Source: Alloascoidea africana
Taxonomy: Eukaryota; Ascomycota; Alloascoideomycetes; Alloascoideales; Alloascoideaceae
Direction of reading: 5' to 3'
Assembly (NCBI GenBank): GCA_030581615.1
Contig: JAKTTT010000006.1
Span: 1-64,000 of the forward strand
Length of the DNA: 64,000 nt
The translations under genes and the position numbers were made by a program. The notes under the pieces were generated by a model. That model had not been told where the DNA came from and did no database searches. It saw only the letters and a list, made by a program, of their open reading frames with translations. Position 1 is the stretch's first letter; each line of letters begins with the position of its first letter. Positions 43,972 through 54,937 of this stretch are shown here, piece by piece.

Positions 43972-45105
43972 CTAATCAAAAACAATTTTTTGTCCTGTTG
44001 CTGGAACTATAGACGTCTTCGCTCGCTGTGTTTTTGCCAGTGCGAGTCCAGGCTTGACTCTTTTGCTATTGTCATGTTTGAAGCTTTTGTTCTTCTGCCT
44101 TGTTGAAGGGGCATTCTTGGGACGAAAACTCTCCTGTTTCTGTGGATGCCGCTCTGGGCTGAATGTGCTTTCGCTCTCTTCATGGACCTCTCTTTTAGCT
44201 AAAGGTGCTGTTCTGACGACTCGTTTTCCTCTATCTTCTCCATATTCCAGTCTCAGTCTACGTCCGTTTAGCATCCTACAGGATTTGTCTGTAAAACCAT
44301 TCTTGGCTCCATCCACGTTCAAAAAGTCGACAAAGGCAAAACCTTTACACTTCCCACTATCCTGAAACGTTGCCATTCGAACCTTGACGATTGTACCACA
44401 ATGCTGGAAAGCTTGAATAATCTGTTCGTCCGTTGTGTCGTACGAGAGGTTCCCCAGAAAAAGTATTCGCGAAGGTGGGTTTTGGGCAGCCTTTGTGTTA
44501 TTGTCATTCTTTTTGGGTCTTCCGTAAAAGGAGTTTGCATCTTTAATGAGGAGGTTTCTACCATTAAGTACAGATTCCGAAAGTGAAACAGCCGTGTTGA
44601 GATGAGCTTGTGAAGGAAAATCAACATAAGCATATCCCTGATTTCTAGAAGAGTCCTTAAGCGGTAAAAAAACTCGTAATATGTCCTCCTCTAATATTGG
44701 GACCAGCCTAACAGGTTTGGCTTCTGTAGTTTTATCCTCGGAATCTGAAGTGTCCTGATCGCTATCATTACTTGTTTTTGAGCCATATTCCTTCGTTTTT
44801 GCTACTAAGAATCGGGAAATATCTTCTTTAACAGTGTCAAATGATAGGTTTCCAATCCAGATGCCATACTTTGACTTTTTCCCGTTCAGTTCATTTCCAT
44901 CGCCTTTGGGTGTTTTAGTTTGCGTAGTAGGGTGTGACTTTTCAGTTATGTTTCCCATTTTCTTCTGCTTTCGTCTTTGCTTTTTAGACAGTGGTTCAGG
45001 GTCATTAAGGTCAATCGTTATTTCTTCCAAGTCCTCAGTTTTCCGCTTTTTTAGATTGGGAGAAGACAATTTTTCGGTCTTGAGCTCGCCATCTTCATTC
45101 GTCAT
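43972..45105 (-). CDS. NOP13: Nop13-like nucleolar RNA-binding protein, two RRMs
   Basis: Intronless, 377 residues (S. cerevisiae Nop13: 403). The Lys/Asp-rich N-terminus contains SKKQRRKQKK. RRM1 (about 78-190) has RNP2 IWIGNLSF and RNP1 QGYAYVDF with a long acidic insertion between them. RRM2 (about 213-295) has ILFLGNLSYDTTDEQI and KCKGFAFVDF. A basic tail ends VPATGQKIVFD. Nop13 associates with pre-60S particles in yeast. It is convergent with the SAP-HRDC gene, with only 20 bp between stop codons. Confidence 0.83.
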   Translation of the reverse strand: MTNEDGELKTEKLSSPNLKKRKTEDLEEITIDLNDPEPLSKKQRRKQKKMGNITEKSHPTTQTKTPKGDGNELNGKKSKYGIWIGNLSFDTVKEDISRFLVAKTKEYGSKTSNDSDQDTSDSEDKTTEAKPVRLVPILEEDILRVFLPLKDSSRNQGYAYVDFPSQAHLNTAVSLSESVLNGRNLLIKDANSFYGRPKKNDNNTKAAQNPPSRILFLGNLSYDTTDEQIIQAFQHCGTIVKVRMATFQDSGKCKGFAFVDFLNVDGAKNGFTDKSCRMLNGRRLRLEYGEDRGKRVVRTAPLAKREVHEESESTFSPERHPQKQESFRPKNAPSTRQKNKSFKHDNSKRVKPGLALAKTQRAKTSIVPATGQKIVFD

Positions 45106-46619
45106 GATGGCAAAGTAATATTCTGGAAAATAGTTGTAGAAGCTCTAAAAACTTCAGATAACCTGGATGAAGTATTTTTTTTAAGGTTTGCGATGAATAT
45201 TGAACCTCAACACCCGTACATCCCCAGCCCATGATTATTACTACCTAAAGGAGCACATTGATTTAAATAGCACTGTCATTATATGCACTGGTGTCTTGAC
45301 GACTAGGGAGGGCGTGGGCGTACCTATGTTTCTCATTGCTACCGAGGAAGGCTTAGCCTAGTTTATTGGAGTGGGAGGTTTCTGGCTCCATTGGACAATA
45401 CTGATGAAGCTTATAGATGGGACACTGGCCTAGCCTATCTCACGCTTTATAATCAAATGAAAGTACTTTTCTTTAGATTGATAGTTTAAAGGATTTAAAT
45501 CCAAGTGTTTATGTTATAACTCGAATTCCTGAGAAGTGGTAAAGCTCGTAGCTGTAAAATCGCCATCATTTATAATCAGATGAATGTGCTTTTCTTATAG
45601 TTATCGTCTATTTTTCATTGTTTTTTTTTGTATTAGAATATACGGTAGTTTACGACAAGTTATAAAGGGTCAAACGGAACTATTTATCAGAAACTATCAG
45701 AATGTTTACAATTGGCCTAAGATGATCTAGGTCGGAATTCGATGATATCAGCTAAACAGACTTGAGACTGTTTTGAATGGGACCGGGCTGATGTAAAAAA
45801 GCAAAACCTGGACTAAGAATTAGAATCTCAGTGTATAGTAATGTAACTCTCCAACCCGACAAGTGATATCCTTTTTAGCCGGATCAAATTCCTAAAGCTA
45901 TACGCAGTGGGCTGAAGTATCAGCACACGTTGTCCTAAATGTTTTTGAACAATTACCGCCGCTTAGTTTTTATAGTCAGGAGTATTCTTTAGTTGTTTAG
46001 TATAGCCTATGGGGACAAAGACAAGAACAGAATAAAAAAAGTTACTTAAGAAGATCAAAGAAAGGTAAGAACAGCTAGACTGGGCTAATGTTCTAATAGC
46101 GATGTGAAAGACCAGGACCTCAGTCCTGAACTCTCAAGCTTATGGCTCAGAAGATTAACATTAAGTAGCTTAAAGAAGAAGAAAACTAAAAATGCAAACA
46201 AAGTTCTGTTTAAACTCTTTGGCTTCAGTCTCATTATTATACACATTCTTGAATATACCGAGCCTTTTGCTAATAAGAATCACAATTCTTACAACTACTG
46301 TAAGAGAACAGAACCTTAGCTCGGAATTCTTGGGTTGTGCTTTTGGTTCGTCAAATTTGCATTTAGGTAACTTATCGAAAAGAACAAAGACGCTACAGAA
46401 ACTAACGTTAAATAAACGCCATCAGTATCAATGTTACACATGTGATCAGTTGTTCTTTTGGAACAAAAGGTAAGAATCAGAATTTTTTCAACTGCTGTAA
46501 GAAAAATCAGAAAAGATGGTTGAGACGGGAAATCGAACGACCCCAATTGCAATCGTAACCCCGGCTCTAACTGAAGGTCATTCCTAGTAATAATGCCCAA
46601 AACTTTTTTGTCAAAAAAA
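45106..46619. other. 1.5 kb gene-free interval with diverged direct repeats
   Basis: AT-rich sequence between NOP13 and tRNA-Leu. Two diverged direct repeats are seen: about 30 bp at 45446-45474 and 45569-45597, and about 40 bp at 46275-46314 and 46472-46511. A tRNA-like but unfoldable stretch lies at about 46518-46583 (minus). No protein gene is recognised. Confidence 0.5.
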
Positions 46620-46714
46620 GGGAGTGTGGCCGAGTGGTCTAAGGCGCCAGCTTCAGGTTTAACTTGAATCTGCTGGTCTAGAAATAGGCGTGAGTTCGAA
46701 CCTCACCGCTCTCA
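46620..46714 (+). tRNA. tRNA-Leu(CAG), with intron
   Basis: Acceptor stem GGGAGTG pairs with CGCTCTC, and A46714 is the discriminator. The D arm is GCC-GAGTGGTCTAA-GGC, the anticodon stem CCAGC/GCTGG, and the T arm GTGAG-TTCGAAC-CTCAC. The anticodon loop begins TT-CAG-G and holds an intron of about 13 nt (roughly TTTAACTTGAATC) that can pair with the anticodon. The variable region (TCTAGAAATAGGC) is long enough for a class II tRNA. The D-loop text and G37 fit leucine, not the Ser-tRNA(CAG) of the CUG-Ser clade. A T-run terminator follows. Confidence 0.92.
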
Positions 46715-47431
46715 ATATTTTTTGAATTCTCTGTCTTGCAGTTTTTTCTAGAACCCTCTGCTATAAAAACCAGCCCAAAAGTAATTATTCAAGCTCAATG
46801 AAATATCTGACAAAGGGTTAATAAATCTTGGTGCTTGCGCCAAGCGAGTTTTTCTTGAGTATCAAGATGGTTTTTGATTTAATGAACCACACAGACTGAT
46901 ATTGACCTGTAACCAACAAACATAATAGAGGTCGCTAAGACAAAAGCTGCAAGCTAATCTCAAATGCGTCTGATTCTAGGGCGTTGTTTTGAGCAGCAGG
47001 ATCACCTCTACCTGGTGTCTCGTTTTATCATTAAATAATCAGCATAGCATCCACAATTTAGGAATGTGTTCTTGGGATAATCAGAGAAAGATTTTTCCTT
47101 TAAAGGAGGTTGGTGAAGACTACATAGGAAGATAGAGAAATGCTTATTTTGAACAAAACAATCTCTAGTCTTAAAAATGGGCATTACGAGAAAAAGAAAA
47201 GTCAACGCTGTAGATACTACTAAGAGACCCCTCACACTATTTCAAACGTCGAGAGGACTGGATTTTTTTCCCTAACAGAACTGAAGAGTGGAAGAACGCA
47301 CAAAAAAGTCAGCCAGGCATCTTCCAGGACATAGATGGTTCTTGTAGCTATGAATCCCTGGTCTACAACATGTTGGTAAGCCCAAAATCTATTAGAATGT
47401 ACCATCACGTAAATACAATTCACTGCCATAC
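46715..47431. other. No gene seen
   Basis: About 700 bases between the tRNA and the 3' end of the GPI mannoprotein. It has short AT-rich open frames only. Confidence 0.4.
46718..46723 (+). terminator. RNA polymerase III T-run terminator
   Basis: Six T lie four bases after the tRNA 3' end, a standard Pol III stop. Confidence 0.8.
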
Positions 47432-48664
47432 CTAAAGAAAAAAGAGTATCGCAATAAATGCAGACAGAAGTCCAGAGCCGCTAGCAACCAGCTCAAGATT
47501 TCTTGGAGACGCGCCTCCAGTCGCCTCCAAAATAGATTCTGTCGGACATGTTAAATCATCTCCGCTGCATGAGATCATAGTAGATTCTGACATCAAATCT
47601 GTGACAGTTGCTTCTTCATCTTCTGCAGTGCTTGGCAAAATAGTGGTCGAGAATTCTGTGCTGTAACTATGGAAAGTGTCTCCAGCAAGAGGCGTAGATT
47701 CTCCTGTTCTAGCAACAGGTGCAATAGACGTTGGCGATGATGGTACTGAAGCACTCGTCAATTTTTCTTTCGTGGAAAGTGTGCTTTCCGAAAGAATTGA
47801 CGATACCGCTGTTGTACTGGCACCATTATTTGTTCCGTTATTGAGATGAGTATAAATAGAGAGAGGAACTGTTACTGGAGGGCACTCAGTAATCGTTATC
47901 AATCCTGGAGTATTTATCGTCACATAAACAGTTCCACATGTAAAAATTGTTTTTTCTGGACAATAGGTGGTAAACTCGGAGATTATTGTGACTTCCGTAT
48001 TCGTCGCAGTAACAGTTCCTGGTTCTGTCGTTGAGCTCAAGATAACTCCTGTTGTGGAGTTCTGGGGCACTTCGGCGGACGACAGAGGCCACGAAGCAGA
48101 TTCAGAGATTTGCCATTGAGAAGTAGTTTCCAGAGTAGGTAGGCCTTCAAGAGCACTCGTTGTAACAGAGGAAGCGACTGTGCTCAAGGAGGAGACCTCA
48201 GGTACGGATGAAGATGCGGTAGCTGCGACCACCTCTGGAATAGAGACTGATGAGCTTTCAGTCGTTATAATCTCGGGCGCTGAGGAGACAGCAGATGAGC
48301 TAAAAGAAATAGCGGGTGAAGCGCTCTTCTCACAATCTGCCCCACTGCAAGCAGCATTGTTGGCAATGCTCGAGGAGCTGGGGATGGGGATAGTAGGAGG
48401 AGAAATAATGGTTGGCTCGTTACAATTATCTCCAAAGCAAGAGGCGCTTGATACCGAAGTTGTCGCTGGCGGTGACGATAAAGTGAGAGAGTCGCTGGAA
48501 GTGTAGTCTGTATCTTCGCATTCTCCTCCCTCGCATGGACATTCGGTGTCATAATTGGTGACGACTTCACCAACGACTTTGGTGGTTGACATTGTAAATG
48601 TTGTTGCATTAGCTGCCAAAGAGGCAGTAGTTGATACGAGTATTAAAAAACTAAGAGGATTCAT
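47432..48664 (-). CDS. Ser/Thr-rich GPI-anchored cell-wall mannoprotein
   Basis: 410 residues. A signal peptide (about 1-18) precedes a Cys-containing acidic N-terminus (TECPCEGGECED). A long Ser/Thr/Val/Pro region expected to be heavily O-mannosylated follows. Near residues 230-270 is the fungal wall motif EFTTYCPEKTIFTCG, then VYVTINTPGLITITECPP, as found in several Candida GPI adhesins and wall proteins. The C-terminus is a GPI signal (small residues, then SGLLSAFIAILFFL). It is probably covalently attached to wall glucan. No orthologue can be named: such proteins diverge quickly and low complexity hides relationships. Confidence 0.78.
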   Translation of the reverse strand: MNPLSFLILVSTTASLAANATTFTMSTTKVVGEVVTNYDTECPCEGGECEDTDYTSSDSLTLSSPPATTSVSSASCFGDNCNEPTIISPPTIPIPSSSSIANNAACSGADCEKSASPAISFSSSAVSSAPEIITTESSSVSIPEVVAATASSSVPEVSSLSTVASSVTTSALEGLPTLETTSQWQISESASWPLSSAEVPQNSTTGVILSSTTEPGTVTATNTEVTIISEFTTYCPEKTIFTCGTVYVTINTPGLITITECPPVTVPLSIYTHLNNGTNNGASTTAVSSILSESTLSTKEKLTSASVPSSPTSIAPVARTGESTPLAGDTFHSYSTEFSTTILPSTAEDEEATVTDLMSESTMISCSGDDLTCPTESILEATGGASPRNLELVASGSGLLSAFIAILFFL

Positions 48665-49452
48665 TTGGCTTTTTGGAGTAAAGAGTCTTGGAGTAGAATT
48701 GAAGTAGTATTGTTTTGGCGGGGAAAAAACACACGGGCCTGCACTATGGAGTTTTCCCTAAAATCAGATGTTGAAGATAAGTTGAAGTGAAAGCAGATAA
48801 ACGTAAAAGTAAATTCAAAATTCAAAATTCAAAATTCAAAAGGATCGAAGGCTTGTTGGGGGTTTCGCGTGCATTTATACATTGTGGCATAGGCAAAGGC
48901 CATGGACAAGAGCTTTCATAGCAGAATTATGTGTTATCCTAAATTCGATGCATTCACGCAGTGAATATTAAAAGACTCCAGGTACAAGCATTATTTCGGG
49001 ATAACAGTCGAGGTTTGCTAATTATCTGCTTGATACAAAGTCGCATGCCGCTGGAATTAGTGGCCCAAAGCTGCTCAGCACCCCAAATCTATATAAAGAT
49101 GACAAATCTCCGCTGAAGATTTTGTATGCCATGCTTCAAAAAATCAAAATTAATAGCATAAAGTTTAAAGTCTCTTAATAAGGAATCTGCATTTTTACTT
49201 TAGGCCAGAACGAAGCTGCTCCATAGCGCTTAAGAGTCTGAGAGCTTAGACATGACAATAACTGTTCCACAAAATATCTATTCTTCAGTTTAAAATTAAA
49301 AGAAGCAAGTTTTCGTCTATTTATATAGGTATGAAGCTAATATAATGTACAACCATATCATATCAGTGAGCATTTCTCATTACTGCTCTTCGACCAAATG
49401 TGCCCAAATGAGATACAAAATCAAATGAATAAAACTTAATCAGGGAAAATAG
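48665..49452. promoter_or_regulatory. Upstream region of the GPI mannoprotein gene
   Basis: About 790 bases. It contains four copies of the 7-mer TTCAAAA at 48814-48841. Otherwise it is AT-rich and non-coding. Confidence 0.45.
48814..48841. repeat. 7-bp tandem repeat (TTCAAAA), four copies
   Basis: Four perfect copies lie about 150-180 bp upstream of the mannoprotein start. Confidence 0.9.
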
Positions 49453-50355
49453 CTAGACATTATTATTTTCGTAGAAACGATCACGATGTTTTGGGTGCTG
49501 TCGGTTGGTTCTTTTTTCTCTTTTATGGATCGTCTTTATATGTCGTAAAAGGTTTGATCTTACCGAGAAAGTCTTCCCGCACCCGTGATACTCACAATGA
49601 AAAGGTCTTTCACCGGTGTGGCTATACATATGGATTTGTAGAGAGCTGGGCCTCACAAACTCCTTTTGACAGATCAAACAGATTCGCTTCTTTTGTTGCT
49701 TTACGTAGGTGTGGGATTGCGTCACAATTCTCGGTGTTGCAATGCCACCGCTTGTCAAATAGTATGATTGAAAGTTTTGTAAGTTCTGTTGCGATGGTTG
49801 CATAGTAAATTGTGAATTGTGGGAAACAATAAAATTGCCAACTTGCTGATTATCTTCCAGATTGTTAAGAAGCTTGGAGATAGCACACGGTTTATCCGAG
49901 AGAGGTGAGGTAGTCTCATGCTCTCTTCTTGTTGCAACGGAAGGCAATAACAATGGCGAAGAAGAAACTGATCTCATGTTAGGTAAGGATTGGGAGCCTG
50001 GGGAAGAGCGAACCGTCATGCTAGGACTTGGACTGGCTGTTGGAATAGTTCTAAAGTTTGGCGAGCCGCTCAGGCTGGTATTTGAAGTATTTGGTGAACT
50101 ATAGATGGAATTCGGATTAGGCTTGCTTGAGCTGCAGCTCAATGAACTGCTCCTTAGCGAGTCTACATGTAGAGGCGGCAAACTGTTGTTGCTTTGTGGG
50201 ATTAAAGGAGGGAGCCGACTACCTTGTGGATAAATAGGGGGAAGCTGGTTATTGTTTTGAGGGCATAGAGGGGGTAATTGTACTGAACCAAAATTATGAG
50301 TTAAGGGTTGAATCGTTGGAGCCGATATACGTGGAAGCATCGCTGTAGATGACAT
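49453..50355 (-). CDS. C2H2 zinc-finger transcription factor, two C-terminal fingers
   Basis: Intronless, 300 residues. The N-terminal two thirds is Pro/Ser/Asn-rich with repeated LPPLxPQ (LPPLCPQNNN, LPPIYPQGS, LPPLIPQSN), a likely activation region. Two adjacent fingers follow: CLICQKEFVRPSSLQIHMYSH and C-X4-C GCGKTFSVRSNLLRHIKTIH, linked by TGERPFH. The PSSL and RSNLLRH helices resemble those of S. cerevisiae YPR013C (Cmr3)/YPR015C-type factors, as I recall. Basic residues after finger 2 may be a nuclear signal. Targets are unknown. A gene-free interval of 4.6 kb lies upstream, unusually long for yeast. Confidence 0.78.
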   Translation of the reverse strand: MSSTAMLPRISAPTIQPLTHNFGSVQLPPLCPQNNNQLPPIYPQGSRLPPLIPQSNNSLPPLHVDSLRSSSLSCSSSKPNPNSIYSSPNTSNTSLSGSPNFRTIPTASPSPSMTVRSSPGSQSLPNMRSVSSSPLLLPSVATRREHETTSPLSDKPCAISKLLNNLEDNQQVGNFIVSHNSQFTMQPSQQNLQNFQSYYLTSGGIATPRIVTQSHTYVKQQKKRICLICQKEFVRPSSLQIHMYSHTGERPFHCEYHGCGKTFSVRSNLLRHIKTIHKREKRTNRQHPKHRDRFYENNNV

Positions 50356-53300
50356 CGTTAAATCTGGATTTCTTAGATGCTTGCGTTTCGGTGCTTATTT
50401 TCGAGCAAGAAATAAAAAAAAACACTGAGAGCTGATTGTTGGCATAAAGGGAACAATCTCTTTTTTAAATACAGCGAGTGATACATAAAAATCATGAAAA
50501 ACGGACGACAAGCTTTTCCAGGCTCTCAAGCAGGGATCTACTACCCCCACACGCGAGAACCCTTCAGCTTAAGACGATGGATGACGTGTTGGATTGATCC
50601 TTGAGCTTTGAAGTCTGTGTGCCCTTTCTCTCATATAGTTTAAAGTAAAACCCAAACTATATAGGATGCTCACAGTGAAATAAACGCTTGGATACAAACT
50701 CTGATACAGGTATTGTCTACATATAACTTCTATGCATGTTAAACTAGGCTTTTTGGAAAACAGGTAGAAACGAAAAAAAGGGTTTAATGATCTTGCAATT
50801 TTCCTCCTCATCCAAACTAAGTTTGTTACAATTTCATATTAACCAAGGCTTTTTCACTTGATATTTTTCTGTTGTGCCTGATTTTTTCCCATCCACGTAA
50901 CTCAAAAAAAAATAATAATGAAAGCTTTGACAGATTTTCCGAGTTCTACAAAGTAAGCTTATAGATTTTTACGTCCTTCCTTCATTCAGTAAATAAAAAG
51001 ATGTATCGATAAAGTTCACTTGCTGAATATGGCGTGACTCTTTCAGGAACAGCTTTTGTGGTTCGTAAGATACGGCAATATGAGATGTTGAAAGATAGTC
51101 ATTGTGGTTTGGAAGGTTCGATAACGGTTTTCTCACCTTTTCATTGAACTCATTGTTGAGTCAGTTGAATAGATTTTTTTAGACTAGTAATGAGATCCTC
51201 TTCTATGCAGCACAGAGTGGACACGCTGTCTATCAGATTGAAAGGGAAACAAAGTCTAAAGCAACAAGATAAATCTAAAATGTGTTGCTGTGCGTGTTCA
51301 CGATGAAAGGGCAAGATCATATAGAAAGACTATAGTGTGGGTCGTTTCCCCGGGGATTACCTGATTTCCTTCATGTTTGAAAAATATTGGACTGGTTGTT
51401 CAGATTCTCTGGAGATTAGAATACGCGTTGTATGCCGCTTGACTCAGATTGACATATTTCCTTAATTGTAAGAAAATCACGAGAATCGCCTATTTAAGCA
51501 TTTTTCGTATATGGGTGCAGCATGGGTTCAAATACGATTTGCAATCTTTTTCCTGATAAACCCTGTGGCAGCATATACGAAACTTTCTGTCTTAGAAGCC
51601 ATCTCAAATCAAGAAGAATTTCCAAAAATATGATTCGTATATACCAAAGAGTGATAAAAAATCCCGGCAAAACCAGCAGAAAATATTAAAATAGATGGAT
51701 GAGATTAGCTCTACTCCTGATGGTTCATACCACTGTTTATGCAATTCTCGGATGGACTGTCATGCTTCTCACATCTGTTATCTGGTGTCTGGTCATCTGC
51801 TCATCTGCTCATTACACGCAAATCTGAAGGATCAGGAGAAAAAAAGTTGTATAATCACTATCTAAAAATATTGGAAAACATTAGATAATTTCGGGAAGCA
51901 TTGCTATATCAACAAACAGGTTCATTGTAAAATGGCTTTCTCCCATCTAAGTTGAGACTCTAGTCAACTCTGTCACTTGGAACAACAATTAGCTTCATTT
52001 CTTTAGCAGATTAATTTTCTTTATCTTGCCTGATTTCTGAAATGTCAAAGAATACGTGGGGGTCTTCCGCCAACACATATGACATCATTGGTTGAGTCAC
52101 AACAGACCATTTAGTGAATGCTGAGATTTGTTGTGGGGAGTTATATCAAAATGGTAAAATCAAAAAAATGAGGTGGAAACAACTATTCTCTTTAAATCAA
52201 TTTCAACACTTACAAATACACAAACATTTGAGCGTGAGGCCTTCTTTCAAACCCCTTTTGATTTCACATTTTGCTTTTCGAGATTTCTTTCTATCCTAAT
52301 GACAAAAGATCAGGTCAATTGAGAAATATCATTATTTAGAGCACTTTGAAAAGACAAAAACATTTATATTCTAGATGCTTATGTCGCCAAATAGGACAAC
52401 CTTCATACTTTACAGAACAAATGTTAACAATTGAATATACGTTTTTCAAAGGCCAATGAGGTGCAAGCGCATACAATTTTTAATGCTACAAATAGTTTTA
52501 AATTATCCAACCGAAAGAAACGGAAATAATACAAAATAATGAATTAAACAAATTCGAATTGCCAAAGCGAATACTCTGCACAAGTTATGGATTATTCGCA
52601 TGAACCCAGGGATGCTTAGCTTAACTTGCGTCTTCGGCAAATACGTAAATACAGAGGCGCCTGTGATTCTACGACAGATGCTACTCAAAGGTCAGCTCTA
52701 AAACACTGATATCTATTGGTACTGGTCATTTCTATGAGCCGATGTTTTTCTGCGGTTAGTGAAGTTTCGTATTTTTCGTATCCTATTACTTGTCAGCTGT
52801 ATACCACAAAAAGTTGGCATGTAGCCAGGATTTCCAACTGCTTCATGTAGAGGGCAAGTGGTGAACCCGGAACTTTTGTTTCCAGACCTGGCTGTCTGAA
52901 TGGCTTGGGTGACACCATGCAGCCGTTGCTTCCATGCATACTACATTCACACGGCTTGTGCAATCTGACACCGGATCAGCCCCATATAGATTTTAATCAT
53001 TATACCAGCGTCTTTTGTAAATACCAGAGGAATCAAGACCACGCTTTCTCATTCAGGTTATAAATCCTTCTTGTATGCATGTGGCTACAGATTATGCTGA
53101 CCTTAATTAAAAGTCAATCCTCAAGCTGATAGGAAAACTCAGAGATTGCCTTTCAAGAGGTTAAGTTAACAAAATAATCAAATAAAAATCATTCTAAAAG
53201 CTGTATCCTTTTGGGAACCATTATCCCCTAATTTCATAGCTGGTGGAAAATGCCTGCTATGTACTACAAGAAATAACAAACTTTTTTAATAGCTTTAATA

Positions 53301-54937
53301 AACCAAATTAATATAGATTTTGTATCCCTTCTGTTGGCCTTTACTAGGTGCAACAGAGAGCTTGAAGGAGAGACTGATTTTGGTACGCTTTTCTAATCCA
53401 GTATAAAACAAATGCTTTTCTAGGTCATAACTAATGTATTCGTTGCTACATAGAATTCAAAAAGTGAAGCCTGGTTTTCTAAGAAAAGCTTAATTCACCG
53501 GCTGCTGTAAAAGGAATAGTAAACCCTTTATTCAAGCGTTTTGATAGACTATTCGGACAGTAAAACCATGCAAAGCGAACAGTATTTGCTCTTTCAGCCA
53601 GGGTTTCCTTAGCACTCCCACGAATAATAATCCAAAAATTTAACACGCCCGAGATGAACTTCTAAACACAGACAAAAGTCTAATAGGCAGATCAACAAAA
53701 AAAGAAAGAAAAAAATGCTCATCAGAAGCTCAAGAGATGATCAACTTGTGCTGGCTAGGTAAGCTCCACCGGCGTTGTAATCAGTGCTCAAGTTTTTTCT
53801 TCTTAAGAAAACCTTGGGCATGGTACATTGTACTAGAAGAATGCAAACTATGTATACAAAAAAATCTAGAATTTTATCATGGCAAAATAACATTCTTCAG
53901 AATATTTTGTAGGTCACGGGGCGTATCTGCTCGTAAATGACTGTTTGTATTTCGGATATATTGATTTGGTGTCACCTGTAGAAAGAGTATGTTCCATCGT
54001 CGTATTACCGGTTCCACTACTTTGTCTAGGAAGGAAAGGACACCTTGTAGGCCAGAGCCTGTTTTGACACATCCCAATTAAGAGAGATGTATCTGAAATT
54101 AAGATTGTAGGAAACTAATTTTCTCCGTCTGAAAACTCGGGCGAGTGTATCGTATTGTATGAAAGGGATAAATAAGAGATACCATTCCTGTTGGGCGATT
54201 TTCAAAACTGAACCATGATGTTGTCTGCAGTGCAGACGTTGAAAGCTCGATCGATCACTGGACCATTCAACTCCACATGTTTCGAAGCTTAACTGTACGT
54301 CAGGAAAGATAGGGTTTTAGTTTCGGAGATTTAACGAGTTAAGCCTTTTGTTACATGGTTTGAAAGCCTTCTTTTACCAACATTGAATGTAAATGGATGA
54401 CAATATTGGCAGCCAAGGGGCTGTTTAAGTTGTAAGGTTTTCAAACTCAACCAAGGAACCTCCCGAAGCCTCTCTGATCCATGGAATGGTTCAAATTACT
54501 CTTATTAGTATGGCAATCATATACGCCTAAATATATATATTATCTTCTTGTATATATAGTGATCACGCCAGACCGCAAACCCTGATGAAGAATTAGAACA
54601 AGCTTCTAGATTTTGATCTTTGAATACATCATCCACCATGGTACACTGTACTATGTAGAACATCAGTACATCACGGCCGACTTTTTACTCAGGACGTCCT
54701 TAGAATAATCCCTTGTAAAGCGTACTGGATTTAGCCATGTACATCTTACATCAAAGAGAAGATCAGACTTCAAGTATTTCAATTACTATGGGATATCTTC
54801 GATCTTTGCACTCTAAGCTTGTTGGATGCTAAGATAAAACAGTCCTTACTAAAGACGTACTTCACATGCCAATTTGGATCTCTATACAATAAACAGAAAG
54901 GCACTTATGTTTACACTGGTTCTCTAGCTGTAAGGGA
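50356..54937. promoter_or_regulatory. 4.6 kb gene-free interval upstream of the C2H2 factor
   Basis: No open frame longer than about 80 codons has protein-like content on either strand. The sequence is AT-rich with scattered poly-A/T tracts. I see no tRNA, no recognisable transposon and no long inverted repeat by eye. It lies between the 5' end of the C2H2 gene and the 3' end of MIR1, so it is the only upstream sequence of the zinc-finger gene. Candidates are an extended promoter with a long leader, non-coding transcription, or a structural locus. Confidence 0.4.

Noticed and set aside
50356-54937. Centromere interpretation of the gene desert
   Set aside because: I saw neither a long inverted repeat nor point-centromere elements by eye, so only the absence of genes is supported.
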